Origin: Gemmatimonas phototrophica
Lineage (GTDB): Bacteria > Gemmatimonadota > Gemmatimonadetes > Longimicrobiales > Gaopeijiaceae
Direction: 5' to 3'
NCBI GenBank assembly: GCA_945876015.1
Contig: CAMCNM010000144.1
Coordinates: forward strand, 1-5,662
DNA: 5,662 nucleotides
The notes beneath the pieces were generated by a model. It worked only from the letters and a program-made list of their open reading frames with translations, was not told the DNA's origin and searched no databases. Position numbers and translations under genes: made by a program. Each line of letters begins with the position of its first letter. The stretch's first letter is position 1. Positions 1 to 5,451 of the stretch are shown one piece after another.

Positions 1-1632
1 GCGGCGAGTGGTGCGCGCCTGACGGTGGTGCAGGCGCTGCTGTCGGCGGGCGCGAGCCCCTCGGCGGTGACGACGACGACGGGGGTGACCCCACTGCACC
101 TGGCCGCGAAGGCGCTCGACGGTGAGCTGGTGGTGAAGGCGCTGCTCGAGAAGGGCGCGCCGGTCAACGCGCGTGAGGCGTCGTCCGGGCAGACCGCGCT
201 GATGTTCGCGGCCGCCTACGGTCGCGCGGCGTCGGTGAAGGAGTTGATGGCCAAGGGCGCCGATGCGACGATCGCCACCCAGGTGGTGGACGAAGTGCAG
301 AGGGTCGCCGTCGAGCGGACCGCTCAGGCCCGCTTGAAAGCGGCACTCGAAGAGATCCGGAAGAACGCTGGCAGCGCGGATCGCGAGCTGACGGTCGAAG
401 AGGAGCAGAAGGCGATCGCCGCTCAGCGCCAGTTCCTCAGCTCGCCCGAGGAGATCGCGAAGGCGATGGCGACGCTGATCACGCCGGCCGATGCGCCGCT
501 GCCTCCGGGCGCTGCCCCTGGCAACACCGGTGGTGGACGTGGCGCTGCAGGCGGTGGGAACCGCGCGGGCGTGACCGAGACGCTGGTGGCCAAGTCCGGT
601 GGTATGACAGCGATGCATCACGCGGCCCGTGAGGGTCGTATCAAGGCCGCTGAAGCCCTGTTCGCCGGCGGAGCCGACATCAATCAGCGGAGCGCGGATG
701 GGAGCACTCCTCTCGTGCAGGCTCTGCTGAACGGCCGCTATGATCTGGCGATGGTGCTGATCGACCGTGGGGCGGACGTGAACATCGCGACCGACACCGA
801 CGGGATCGCTCCGCTGTTCGCGCTGCTGCAGACGCAGTGGACGCTCAGGTTCACCGACCACCCGCAGCCCCGCGCCCAGGACAATCAGCAGACTGGCTAC
901 ATGGCGGTTCTGAACGCCCTGCTCGACAAGGGTGCGAACCCGAACGTACGTCTCAAGACGCACCTCTGGTTCCTCGAGTGGGAGGGAAAGTTCGGCATGG
1001 ACTTCACGGGAGCGACTCCGTTCTGGCGCGCGACCTTCGCGCAGGACCTAGAGGCGATGAAGGTGCTCGCGGCTCACGGCGCTGACGTGAACGTTCCTAC
1101 CGCGTGGCCGGAGAACTCGATGAGGGGCGGGCGTCAGGAGGACGGACGGCTCCAGGAAGATTCGGGGCTGCCCAAGATGCCCAAGGGGACGCCGAATCTG
1201 TATCCGATCCAGGCCGCTGCCGGCGGTGGCTTCCTGGGCCTCGGCGCGTTCCAGCAGAACAACGTCCCGAACAACTTCCTCAACACCGTGAAGTACCTGG
1301 TCGAGGAGCAGGGCGCGGACGTCAACCTGCCCGACTCGTGGGGCTACGCTCCGCTCCACTTCGCGGCGGTCCGTGGTGACAACGAGTTGATCCAGTACCT
1401 GGTATCGAAGGGTGCCGATGTGAACGCGGTAAACCGGCTGGGGCAGTCCGCGGTCGACATGGCACGCGGCGGGCGCGCGGGATATTTCTCGCGGACGCCG
1501 TACCCGAAGACGGTGGAGTTGATGCAGAGTCTGGGCGCCAAGTTCCAGTGTCTCGATACGCACTTCAAAGGCACCGGCGACTACTGCCCGCTGTCGGGCG
1601 TTCCGCCGTTCGAGGTCGCACCGATCCGCTGA
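1..1632 (+). CDS. Ankyrin-repeat protein, C-terminal part (5' end outside window)
   Basis: The frame is open to the left edge, and the first codons already read as the end of an ankyrin repeat (AASGARLTVVQALLSAGA), so the GTG at 25 is not the real start. 543 residues are visible. Counting from the codon at 25, ankyrin-type units with TPLHLAA-like and GADVN-like signatures start near residues 20, 54, 192, 225, 259, 328, 392, 438 and 471. Residues 84-150 form a charged helical insert (probable coiled coil), followed by a Pro/Gly-rich linker at 153-183 that separates two repeat blocks. The tail carries two cysteines, C509 and C521, spaced CX11C. Ankyrin stacks bind other proteins; no catalytic domain is visible. 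The cysteine pair suggests an exported protein with a disulfide, but the N-terminus that would show a signal peptide is missing. A strong terminator follows 28 nt after the stop, so this gene ends its transcript. The family call is firm; function and partner are unknown. Confidence 0.93.
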   Translation, partial: AASGARLTVVQALLSAGASPSAVTTTTGVTPLHLAAKALDGELVVKALLEKGAPVNAREASSGQTALMFAAAYGRAASVKELMAKGADATIATQVVDEVQRVAVERTAQARLKAALEEIRKNAGSADRELTVEEEQKAIAAQRQFLSSPEEIAKAMATLITPADAPLPPGAAPGNTGGGRGAAGGGNRAGVTETLVAKSGGMTAMHHAAREGRIKAAEALFAGGADINQRSADGSTPLVQALLNGRYDLAMVLIDRGADVNIATDTDGIAPLFALLQTQWTLRFTDHPQPRAQDNQQTGYMAVLNALLDKGANPNVRLKTHLWFLEWEGKFGMDFTGATPFWRATFAQDLEAMKVLAAHGADVNVPTAWPENSMRGGRQEDGRLQEDSGLPKMPKGTPNLYPIQAAAGGGFLGLGAFQQNNVPNNFLNTVKYLVEEQGADVNLPDSWGYAPLHFAAVRGDNELIQYLVSKGADVNAVNRLGQSAVDMARGGRAGYFSRTPYPKTVELMQSLGAKFQCLDTHFKGTGDYCPLSGVPPFEVAPIR

Positions 1633-1660
1633 GGTCGGCGCGGTCGAATTCGCTCGAGCG

Positions 1661-1697
1661 CGGGGCGGTGAGGGATTCCTCACCGCCCCGTTTTTCT
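1661..1697 (+). terminator. Strong intrinsic terminator of the ankyrin gene
   Basis: A perfect 13-bp stem (CGGGGCGGTGAGG at 1661-1673 pairing with 1678-1690) has a 4-nt GATT loop and is followed at once by TTTTTCTT. It lies 28 nt after the ankyrin stop codon. This is a textbook Rho-independent terminator and separates the ankyrin gene from what follows. Confidence 0.93.
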
Positions 1698-2002
1698 TGG
1701 TCGGGTTCTCCGGCAGAATGTGCCGCACAGGGACGGTGGTCTTCCGGTGCGGACTATGCCCGCGGCATCAGGGGGCGCCTGACTGGTGGGAGGGCCCCCC
1801 GAGATGCCCCTCCCGCCGGGGAATTCAGTCCTGGGGTCAGAGGCGGGCTCAGGAGGGGCTGCTCGGGCCGACCCCTGCCGGTGGGTTCCCCACCTCCAGG
1901 GCCGCATGGAAGTTGCGAAACGGGTCCCGTTGGGCCAGATTCCGGACCTCCCCACCGATGTCGTTACAAGCTCAGCAGCTCCCGAAACGTAAACAGGAGG
2001 AG
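1698..2002. other. GC-rich intergenic region, no supported gene; possible structured leader
   Basis: This roughly 300-nt stretch between the terminator and the next gene has no convincing coding sequence. The frame of the downstream gene stays open back to 1697, but its translation there is rich in Arg, Gly, Pro and Trp with no domain-like pattern, and a good ribosome site lies only at 1995. Several GC-rich inverted repeats can be drawn: 1764-1769 with 1803-1808 extended by 1771-1776 with 1794-1799; a competing pair 1788-1794 with 1808-1814; and a tight hairpin 1880-1885 with 1889-1894. GC-rich DNA gives such pairings by chance. No convincing -35/-10 pair was found. Confidence 0.5.
1995..2000 (+). 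promoter_or_regulatory. Ribosome binding site AGGAGG, decides the start at 2006
   Basis: A full consensus AGGAGG stands before two adjacent in-frame ATG codons at 2003 and 2006. Spacing is 2 nt to the first and 5 nt to the second, so 2006 is the better start. It also excludes the upstream in-frame extension to 1697. Confidence 0.8.
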
Positions 2003-2005
2003 ATG

Positions 2006-2401
2006 ATGGCTGGCCGCAGGTTCTTCTTGACGGCACTGGCTCTTGCGAGCCTCTACGCGCCGCACGCGCTTCAGGCTCAGACCAAGGCTGCCACCCCGGC
2101 TCCTGCCGCGAGGCCCGTTGCTGCGGCGCCGCAGGCGGTTGACCCCAAGCTGCAGTCGTTCGCGAAGCTGCACTTCACGCTGAACATGGCGCGTGACGAG
2201 TACAACGCGACGCTCGCGAAGGCCCATGAGCCCGGTCCCAAGATCGAGGCCATGGACATGTTCGATAAGCAGAAGGCGGAGATCCTGACCGCGGCCGGGA
2301 CCACCGAGCAGGCGTACTACCAGGAGCTGTATGTGGTGAGCTCCGACGTCGCCCAGCGCGGGGTGTTCGACCGACTCATGAAGGAACTCGCCGCGCAGTA
2401 A
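2006..2401 (+). CDS. Small exported protein, DUF4168-like
   Basis: The product is 131 residues. A Sec signal peptide is clear: MAGRR, a hydrophobic core at residues 6-18, and a likely cut after LQA at about residue 24. An Ala/Pro-rich spacer (residues 25-46) follows, then a helical domain from about residue 48 to 128. The order of that domain (SFAKLHFTLN, charged helix DEYNATLAKA, FDKQKAEILTAAGTT, a YYQELY segment, and a final D..QRGVFDRLMKEL) recalls DUF4168, a periplasmic domain of unknown function in which a Gly-Leu/Thr-x-x-x-Tyr turn is followed by short acidic helices. I make that link from memory of the pattern, so it is moderate. The start at 2006 has AGGAGG at 5 nt; the ATG one codon earlier is the alternative. 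Terminator-like hairpins on both sides suggest it is transcribed alone. There are no cysteines or catalytic motifs. The existence of the gene is near certain; the role is unknown. Confidence 0.88.
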   Translation: MAGRRFFLTALALASLYAPHALQAQTKAATPAPAARPVAAAPQAVDPKLQSFAKLHFTLNMARDEYNATLAKAHEPGPKIEAMDMFDKQKAEILTAAGTTEQAYYQELYVVSSDVAQRGVFDRLMKELAAQ

Positions 2402-2456
2402 GCTCGGCGGTCCGCGTCGGTTTTCGCGCCTTCCATCAAATCGCTATTTTGGGGAT

Positions 2457-2496
2457 CACGTCAGGGGCCGCTTCGGCGGCCCCTGACGTGCTTCTA
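2457..2496 (+). terminator. Perfect 15-bp hairpin with UUCG tetraloop, probable terminator
   Basis: CACGTCAGGGGCCGC at 2457-2471 pairs without a mismatch with 2476-2490 around a TTCG loop closed by C-G, the very stable C(UUCG)G form. It starts 55 nt after the stop of the DUF4168-like gene. The following CTTCTATC is only weakly T-rich, so termination may be partial, or the structure may act mainly to protect the transcript end. Confidence 0.7.
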
Positions 2497-2513
2497 TCAC
2501 CCGGTGTGTGGGG

Positions 2514-2519
2514 TATCAT
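2514..2519 (+). promoter_or_regulatory. Candidate -10 element TATCAT before the paralogue pair
   Basis: TATCAT matches five of six positions of the bacterial -10 consensus and lies 29 nt before the start codon at 2549, just after the upstream hairpin, where a promoter for the two-gene unit is expected. No good -35 is found 16-18 nt upstream (2490-2497 reads GCTTCTAT), so this is weak. Confidence 0.25.
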
Positions 2520-2548
2520 TCTCACGCCCACACCCTGAGGGAGACGGC

Positions 2549-3067
2549 ATGATCGACCGCACCTACCTGCCTGCCGCGAAGCTTCTTCCGCTGATCCTGG
2601 TCCTGCTGATCGGCTGCGCCGCCGCGAGCACCGATGCGGCCGGCGTTCAGGACATCAAGCGTTGCGAGCCCGTCCAGAAGTTCTTGACCGAGAGCTTCGC
2701 CATGGTGGCCGTCACCGAGCGCGACACGATGGACGACTGGCGCACGCAGAAGAAGCTCCCAGGGTGTCGCGTCACCGCGGCGGGAGGCACTTCGCTCGGC
2801 ATGACCGATACCGCGGAGCTGCTCTACGACCAGATGATGGCCGCCGGTTGGACGCGCACGCCGGATCCCCGTGACGCTCCGGCGGAATCGGCGCTTCGGC
2901 TTCGTTGGGAGGAGACGGACTGCTTCTTCGGCGTCTATACGATGGCGACGATGGCCATCGGCACGGAGACGGAGCGGAAGGTCACCATGGCGTTCGTGCC
3001 GAATCATCAGGACGCCCGATACAACGTGTTCGTGCAGTGCATTCCGGCGATGGAAGCGGCGCCCTAG
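2549..3067 (+). CDS. Predicted lipoprotein of unknown family, first of two tandem paralogues
   Basis: The product is 172 residues. The ATG at 2549 is chosen because a GAGGGAG ribosome site lies 5 nt upstream and the signal sequence begins there; the in-frame GTG at 2504 would add residues that look non-coding. The N-terminus is a lipoprotein signal: a hydrophobic stretch at residues 12-22 ending in the lipobox LIGC, with C23 as the lipidated residue. Ala at +2 predicts outer-membrane rather than inner-membrane retention in a didermic cell. The mature part (residues 39-168) has four further cysteines, C39, C73, C125 and C164, which match the four of the next gene and could form two disulfides. 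Other shared marks are GCR.TAAGGT, LLY.Q and GWTRTPDPRD near residues 100-109. No enzyme motif is recognisable. Only 3 nt separate it from the next gene, so the two are probably co-transcribed. Envelope location is well supported; function is unknown. Confidence 0.9.
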   Translation: MIDRTYLPAAKLLPLILVLLIGCAAASTDAAGVQDIKRCEPVQKFLTESFAMVAVTERDTMDDWRTQKKLPGCRVTAAGGTSLGMTDTAELLYDQMMAAGWTRTPDPRDAPAESALRLRWEETDCFFGVYTMATMAIGTETERKVTMAFVPNHQDARYNVFVQCIPAMEAAP

Positions 3068-3553
3068 GGTATGCCATTTCGCCGCGGGGTCTTCTTACTG
3101 TCCGCCGCGCTGATCGTGTGGGCCGCCGGCGCGACCGGGGCCGGTGCACAGTCCGCTCCACTCTGCGAGCACGCCCGCGAGTTTCTCGTGGACGATTTCG
3201 CCATGCTCGCGGAGGTCGAACCGGAAACGATCGCCGATGCCCGCACCGCGCAGGTTCACTCGGGCTGTCGCATCACGGCGGCGGGTGGCACGGCGCTCAC
3301 GCTGACCGAAACCGCGGCGCTGCTCTACGAGCAGCTCGGCGCGACGGGCTGGACCCGCACCCCGGATCCACGGGACGTCCCCGCGCGAGGGGTGCGCAGA
3401 ATGCGGAGCGAGGGTGTGGACTGTCTGTTCGCGGTCTACAAGGCGGTCACGGAGACGATCGGGACTGGCGCGCAGCTGCGGGTGAACCGGGCGTTCCATC
3501 CCCTCGACCAGGACGAGATGTTCAACGTGATCGTGCAGTGCGTTCCGCCCCTC
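2663..3553 (+). repeat. Tandem gene duplication (two 390-nt homologous blocks)
   Basis: Block 2663-3052 and block 3164-3553 encode the homologous 130-residue domains of the two neighbouring genes. Protein identity is about half with no insertion or deletion. The nucleotide match is patchy, best around the GWTRTPDPRD codons. The two signal sequences lie outside the blocks and are unrelated. This points to an old duplication, not a recent one. Confidence 0.85.
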
Positions 3554-3568
3554 GCTGCGGTGAAATGA
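3071..3568 (+). CDS. Exported four-cysteine protein of unknown family, second tandem paralogue
   Basis: The product is 165 residues. It begins with a Sec signal peptide (MPFRR, hydrophobic core to about residue 23, likely cut after AGA at 24-26) and has no lipobox, so the mature protein should be soluble in the periplasm or outside. Residues 32-161 align with residues 39-168 of the preceding gene with no gap; I count 67 identities in 130 positions. All four cysteines (C32, C66, C118, C157) are conserved, as are TAAGGT, LLYEQ and GWTRTPDPRD. The start lies 3 nt after the previous stop and has no good ribosome site (only AGGGT right against the ATG), so translation is probably coupled to the upstream gene. 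The paralogy confirms the reading frame over the long antisense ORF here. The family is not one I recognise. Confidence 0.9.
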   Translation: MPFRRGVFLLSAALIVWAAGATGAGAQSAPLCEHAREFLVDDFAMLAEVEPETIADARTAQVHSGCRITAAGGTALTLTETAALLYEQLGATGWTRTPDPRDVPARGVRRMRSEGVDCLFAVYKAVTETIGTGAQLRVNRAFHPLDQDEMFNVIVQCVPPLAAVK

Positions 3569-3768
3569 CGCGCGCTCGAGCGGCCGCGACGGAGGGCTAG
3601 CTAGGCGACGGGGAGGGATCTCGGTCTGGGGGCGCGCGGCGCGGAGCCGATGCGCTCGAGGATGGTCGAGAGGAGCAATCGCTGGATCCAGAAGTCCAGA
3701 CCTGAAAGACATGAAAATGGTTCCTCCCGGGCCGGGGCGCGGGAGTTACGCCCCCTGGACCCCACGGC
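3569..3768. other. Intergenic region without a supported gene
   Basis: The interval between the paralogue pair and the small membrane ORF holds the perfect decamer palindrome CGCTCGAGCG (3573-3582) just after the stop, a CTAGCTAG palindrome (3597-3604), CTGGATCCAG (3683-3692), and a patch of lower GC around 3690-3725. A weak hairpin pairs 3734-3739 with 3749-3754. No T-tract terminator follows the paralogue pair. Short ORFs exist on both strands but lack support from homology or neighbours. Confidence 0.5.
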
Positions 3769-3774
3769 TATGAT
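3769..3774 (+). promoter_or_regulatory. Candidate -10 element TATGAT before the small membrane gene and tyrS
   Basis: TATGAT matches five of six consensus positions. A transcript from it would start near 3781, at the in-frame GTG at 3782, which would make the small membrane gene leaderless. The 17-nt-upstream hexamer TTACGC is a poor -35. It overlaps the ATG at 3770, so only one of the two readings (start codon or promoter) need be right. Confidence 0.22.
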
Positions 3775-4075
3775 CGCCCCCGTGCTTCTCACGGTGATTG
3801 TGGTGGCCTACCTCGGCATGACTCTCCCCCGATGGTGCCGGCGGGGCCCCACCGGGAGCGCGTTCTCGGCTCCCGCCGAGGTGAGGACCCGTCCCGACCG
3901 TGCCGCGTGGCTCCTTCCGATCACCGTCGTGCTCAGCAACCTGGTCTCCAAGGTTCCCGCGGTGATGCTTCTCCTGCCCCATGCGGGTGGCCGCTACGGC
4001 TGGCACGAGGATGACCGGTTCCGTAGCGTTCACCGCTTCAGCCGCCGCGCCGTCGCGCGGCGGCTTCGACGTTAG
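3770..4075 (+). CDS. Small probable two-helix membrane protein, unknown
   Basis: Read from the ATG at 3770, this gives 101 residues. Two hydrophobic segments stand out: residues 2-20 (MIAPVLLTVIVVAYLG region) and residues 46-70 (WLLPITVVLSNLVSKVPAVMLLLP region), separated by a polar, basic linker. The last 14 residues are very basic (RFSRRAVARRLRR), which would favour a cytoplasmic C-terminus. Third codon positions are mostly G or C, as in the clear genes here. No Shine-Dalgarno sequence precedes ATG 3770; GTG 3782 is an alternative, possibly leaderless. The stop lies 13 nt before tyrS, so the two may be co-transcribed. I recognise no family, and the frame could be non-coding DNA with a chance composition. 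The overlapping minus-strand ORF looks worse (polar, no hydrophobic pattern). Confidence 0.45.
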   Translation: MIAPVLLTVIVVAYLGMTLPRWCRRGPTGSAFSAPAEVRTRPDRAAWLLPITVVLSNLVSKVPAVMLLLPHAGGRYGWHEDDRFRSVHRFSRRAVARRLRR

Positions 4076-4088
4076 ATCCCGGAGAACC

Positions 4089-5369
4089 ATGAGCGACCTG
4101 ATCGCAGAGCTCCGCTGGAGGGGCCTGCTGCAGGACATGTCCGAAGGCGCGGCCGCCCACCTCGCGTCCGGCGCGCGCGCCGGTTACGCCGGGTTCGATC
4201 CCACCGCGCCGAGCCTCCACGTAGGCAGCCTGCTCCCGATCATGGGACTCGTGCACCTGCAGCGGCACGGGCATCATCCGATCCCGGTGGTCGGGGGCGG
4301 CACAGGGCTGATCGGCGACCCGTCGGGGAAGAGCGAGGAGCGGCAGCTGCTCTCGGCCGAGCTCGCCTCCGCGAACACCGAGGCGATCCGTGTCCAGCTG
4401 GAGCGCTTCCTGGACTTCGACGCCACGAAGAATCCCGCGCGCATGCGGAACAACCTCGACTGGCTGGGCGAGATCCGGATGGTGGACTTCCTGCGCGACA
4501 CCGGGAAGCACTTCCGCGTAAACGACATGCTGCGCAAGGAATCGGTGCGCCGCCGGCTCGAGACCGAGGACGTCGGCATCAGCTACACCGAGTTCAGCTA
4601 CCTGCTGCTCCAGGCCTATGACTTCCTCGAGCTGCATCGGCGCGACGGCTGCACGCTCCAGATCGGAGGCAGCGATCAGTGGGGCAACATCACCGCTGGC
4701 ATCGACCTGATCCGCAGGGTGACGGGCGCGCAGGCGCACGGAGTGGTGTTCCCGCTTCTCACCACCTCGAGCGGCACCAAGTTCGGGAAGACCGAAGCTG
4801 GAACCGTCTGGCTGGATGCCAAGCGCACCTCACCGTTCCGCTTCTATCAGTTCTGGATCAACGCCGCGGATGAAGACGCGCTTCGGTACCTGGGACTCTT
4901 CACGCTCCTGGGTCAGGCGGAAGTCGCCGGCCTGCAGGAGGCCGCCACGGCCGATCCCGGCGCTCGCCACACGCAGAAGGCGCTGGCCGAGGAAGTGACC
5001 CGGCGCGTGCACGGCGAGGACGGGTTGGGGCGGGCACGCCAGGCGACCGCCGCGCTCTTCGGGGGCGAGCTGGAAGGCCTGTCGGCGGACGAGATCGCGG
5101 ACATCTTCGCGGACGTCCTGTCGAGCGAAGTGGAGCGAGGACGGCTGACGGGGGAAGGAATCGCGGCGGTGGACCTGCTCGCGGGATCGGGCCTGGTCCC
5201 CTCCAAGGGCGAGGCTAGACGGTCGATCGAGGGCGGCGGGATCTACGTCAACGGACGGCGCGTGGACGACGTGGACGCGCGCATCACGATCGCCCAGGCG
5301 GTCGAGGGTCGCTTCCTGGTCCTGCGGAAAGGGAAGAAGAACTACCAGCTGGTCCGGGTCGTCGGATAG
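4089..5369 (+). CDS. tyrS: Tyrosyl-tRNA synthetase
   Basis: This cytoplasmic enzyme charges tRNA-Tyr with tyrosine using ATP (class I synthetase). The product is 426 residues, the normal bacterial length. The start ATG at 4089 has GGAG at 4081-4084; the upstream in-frame extension reads as non-synthetase sequence and is rejected. The class I fold begins with GYAGFDPTAPSLHVGS, where HVGS (residues 44-47) is the HIGH signature. Tyrosine-pocket segments follow: YLLLQAYDFLEL (171-182) and QIGGSDQWGNITAG (191-204). The second ATP motif is KFGKT (231-235), the form used by TyrS enzymes such as that of Geobacillus, not the KMSKS of the TyrZ type. An anticodon-stem binding helical region follows, and residues from about 360 to the end form the S4 RNA-binding domain (LVPSKGEARR, GGGIYVNGRRV, FLVLRKGKKNYQLV). 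All key parts are present. There is no T-box leader in the short upstream gap. Confidence 0.98.
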   Translation: MSDLIAELRWRGLLQDMSEGAAAHLASGARAGYAGFDPTAPSLHVGSLLPIMGLVHLQRHGHHPIPVVGGGTGLIGDPSGKSEERQLLSAELASANTEAIRVQLERFLDFDATKNPARMRNNLDWLGEIRMVDFLRDTGKHFRVNDMLRKESVRRRLETEDVGISYTEFSYLLLQAYDFLELHRRDGCTLQIGGSDQWGNITAGIDLIRRVTGAQAHGVVFPLLTTSSGTKFGKTEAGTVWLDAKRTSPFRFYQFWINAADEDALRYLGLFTLLGQAEVAGLQEAATADPGARHTQKALAEEVTRRVHGEDGLGRARQATAALFGGELEGLSADEIADIFADVLSSEVERGRLTGEGIAAVDLLAGSGLVPSKGEARRSIEGGGIYVNGRRVDDVDARITIAQAVEGRFLVLRKGKKNYQLVRVVG

Positions 5370-5371
5370 GC

Positions 5372-5426
5372 AGAGGGGCGCCGCGCGGGCCCACAGGCGA
5401 AGCCTGGGGAGGCGCGACGCCCCTCT
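5372..5426. terminator. Long interrupted hairpin between convergent genes, probable bidirectional terminator
   Basis: AGAGGGGCG (5372-5380) pairs with CGCCCCTCT (5418-5426). After a C-A mismatch, CGCGC (5382-5386) pairs with GCGCG (5412-5416), and an inner helix CAGGC (5394-5398) pairs with GCCTG (5402-5406) around a GAA loop. It starts 2 nt after the tyrS stop and ends 25 nt from the stop of the opposing gene. Neither side has a T-tract, so it may end transcripts inefficiently or protect both 3' ends. Confidence 0.6.
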
Positions 5427-5451
5427 CGAGATGGTCAGCCGAGCGTGACGA

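Noticed and set aside
1048..1728. 226-residue minus-strand ORF opposite the ankyrin gene
   Set aside because: It is antisense to clear ankyrin repeats, is Arg/Pro/His-rich and shows no domain; GC-rich coding DNA often leaves the opposite frame open.
1913..1941. TTGCGA ... CAGATT as a promoter for the DUF4168-like gene
   Set aside because: The -10 matches only three of six positions; not better than chance in this sequence.
1697..2005. Upstream extension of the DUF4168-like gene in the same frame
   Set aside because: The translation is low in hydrophobic patterning, would bury the signal peptide in the middle of the protein, and the AGGAGG at 1995 marks the real start.
2504..2548. GTG start at 2504 for the lipoprotein gene
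   Set aside because: It would place 15 polar residues before the lipoprotein signal and ignore the GAGGGAG site before ATG 2549.
3095..3712. 205-residue minus-strand ORF, with an AGGA about 9 nt before its ATG
   Set aside because: It lies antisense to the second paralogue, whose plus frame is confirmed by homology with its neighbour; its translation is Arg/Pro/His-rich without features.
3981..4088. In-frame N-terminal extension of tyrosyl-tRNA synthetase
   Set aside because: The synthetase family begins at about the ATG at 4089, which has its own GGAG; the extension overlaps the small membrane ORF and shows no homology pattern.
4038..4739. 233-residue minus-strand ORF
   Set aside because: It is the antisense shadow of tyrS.
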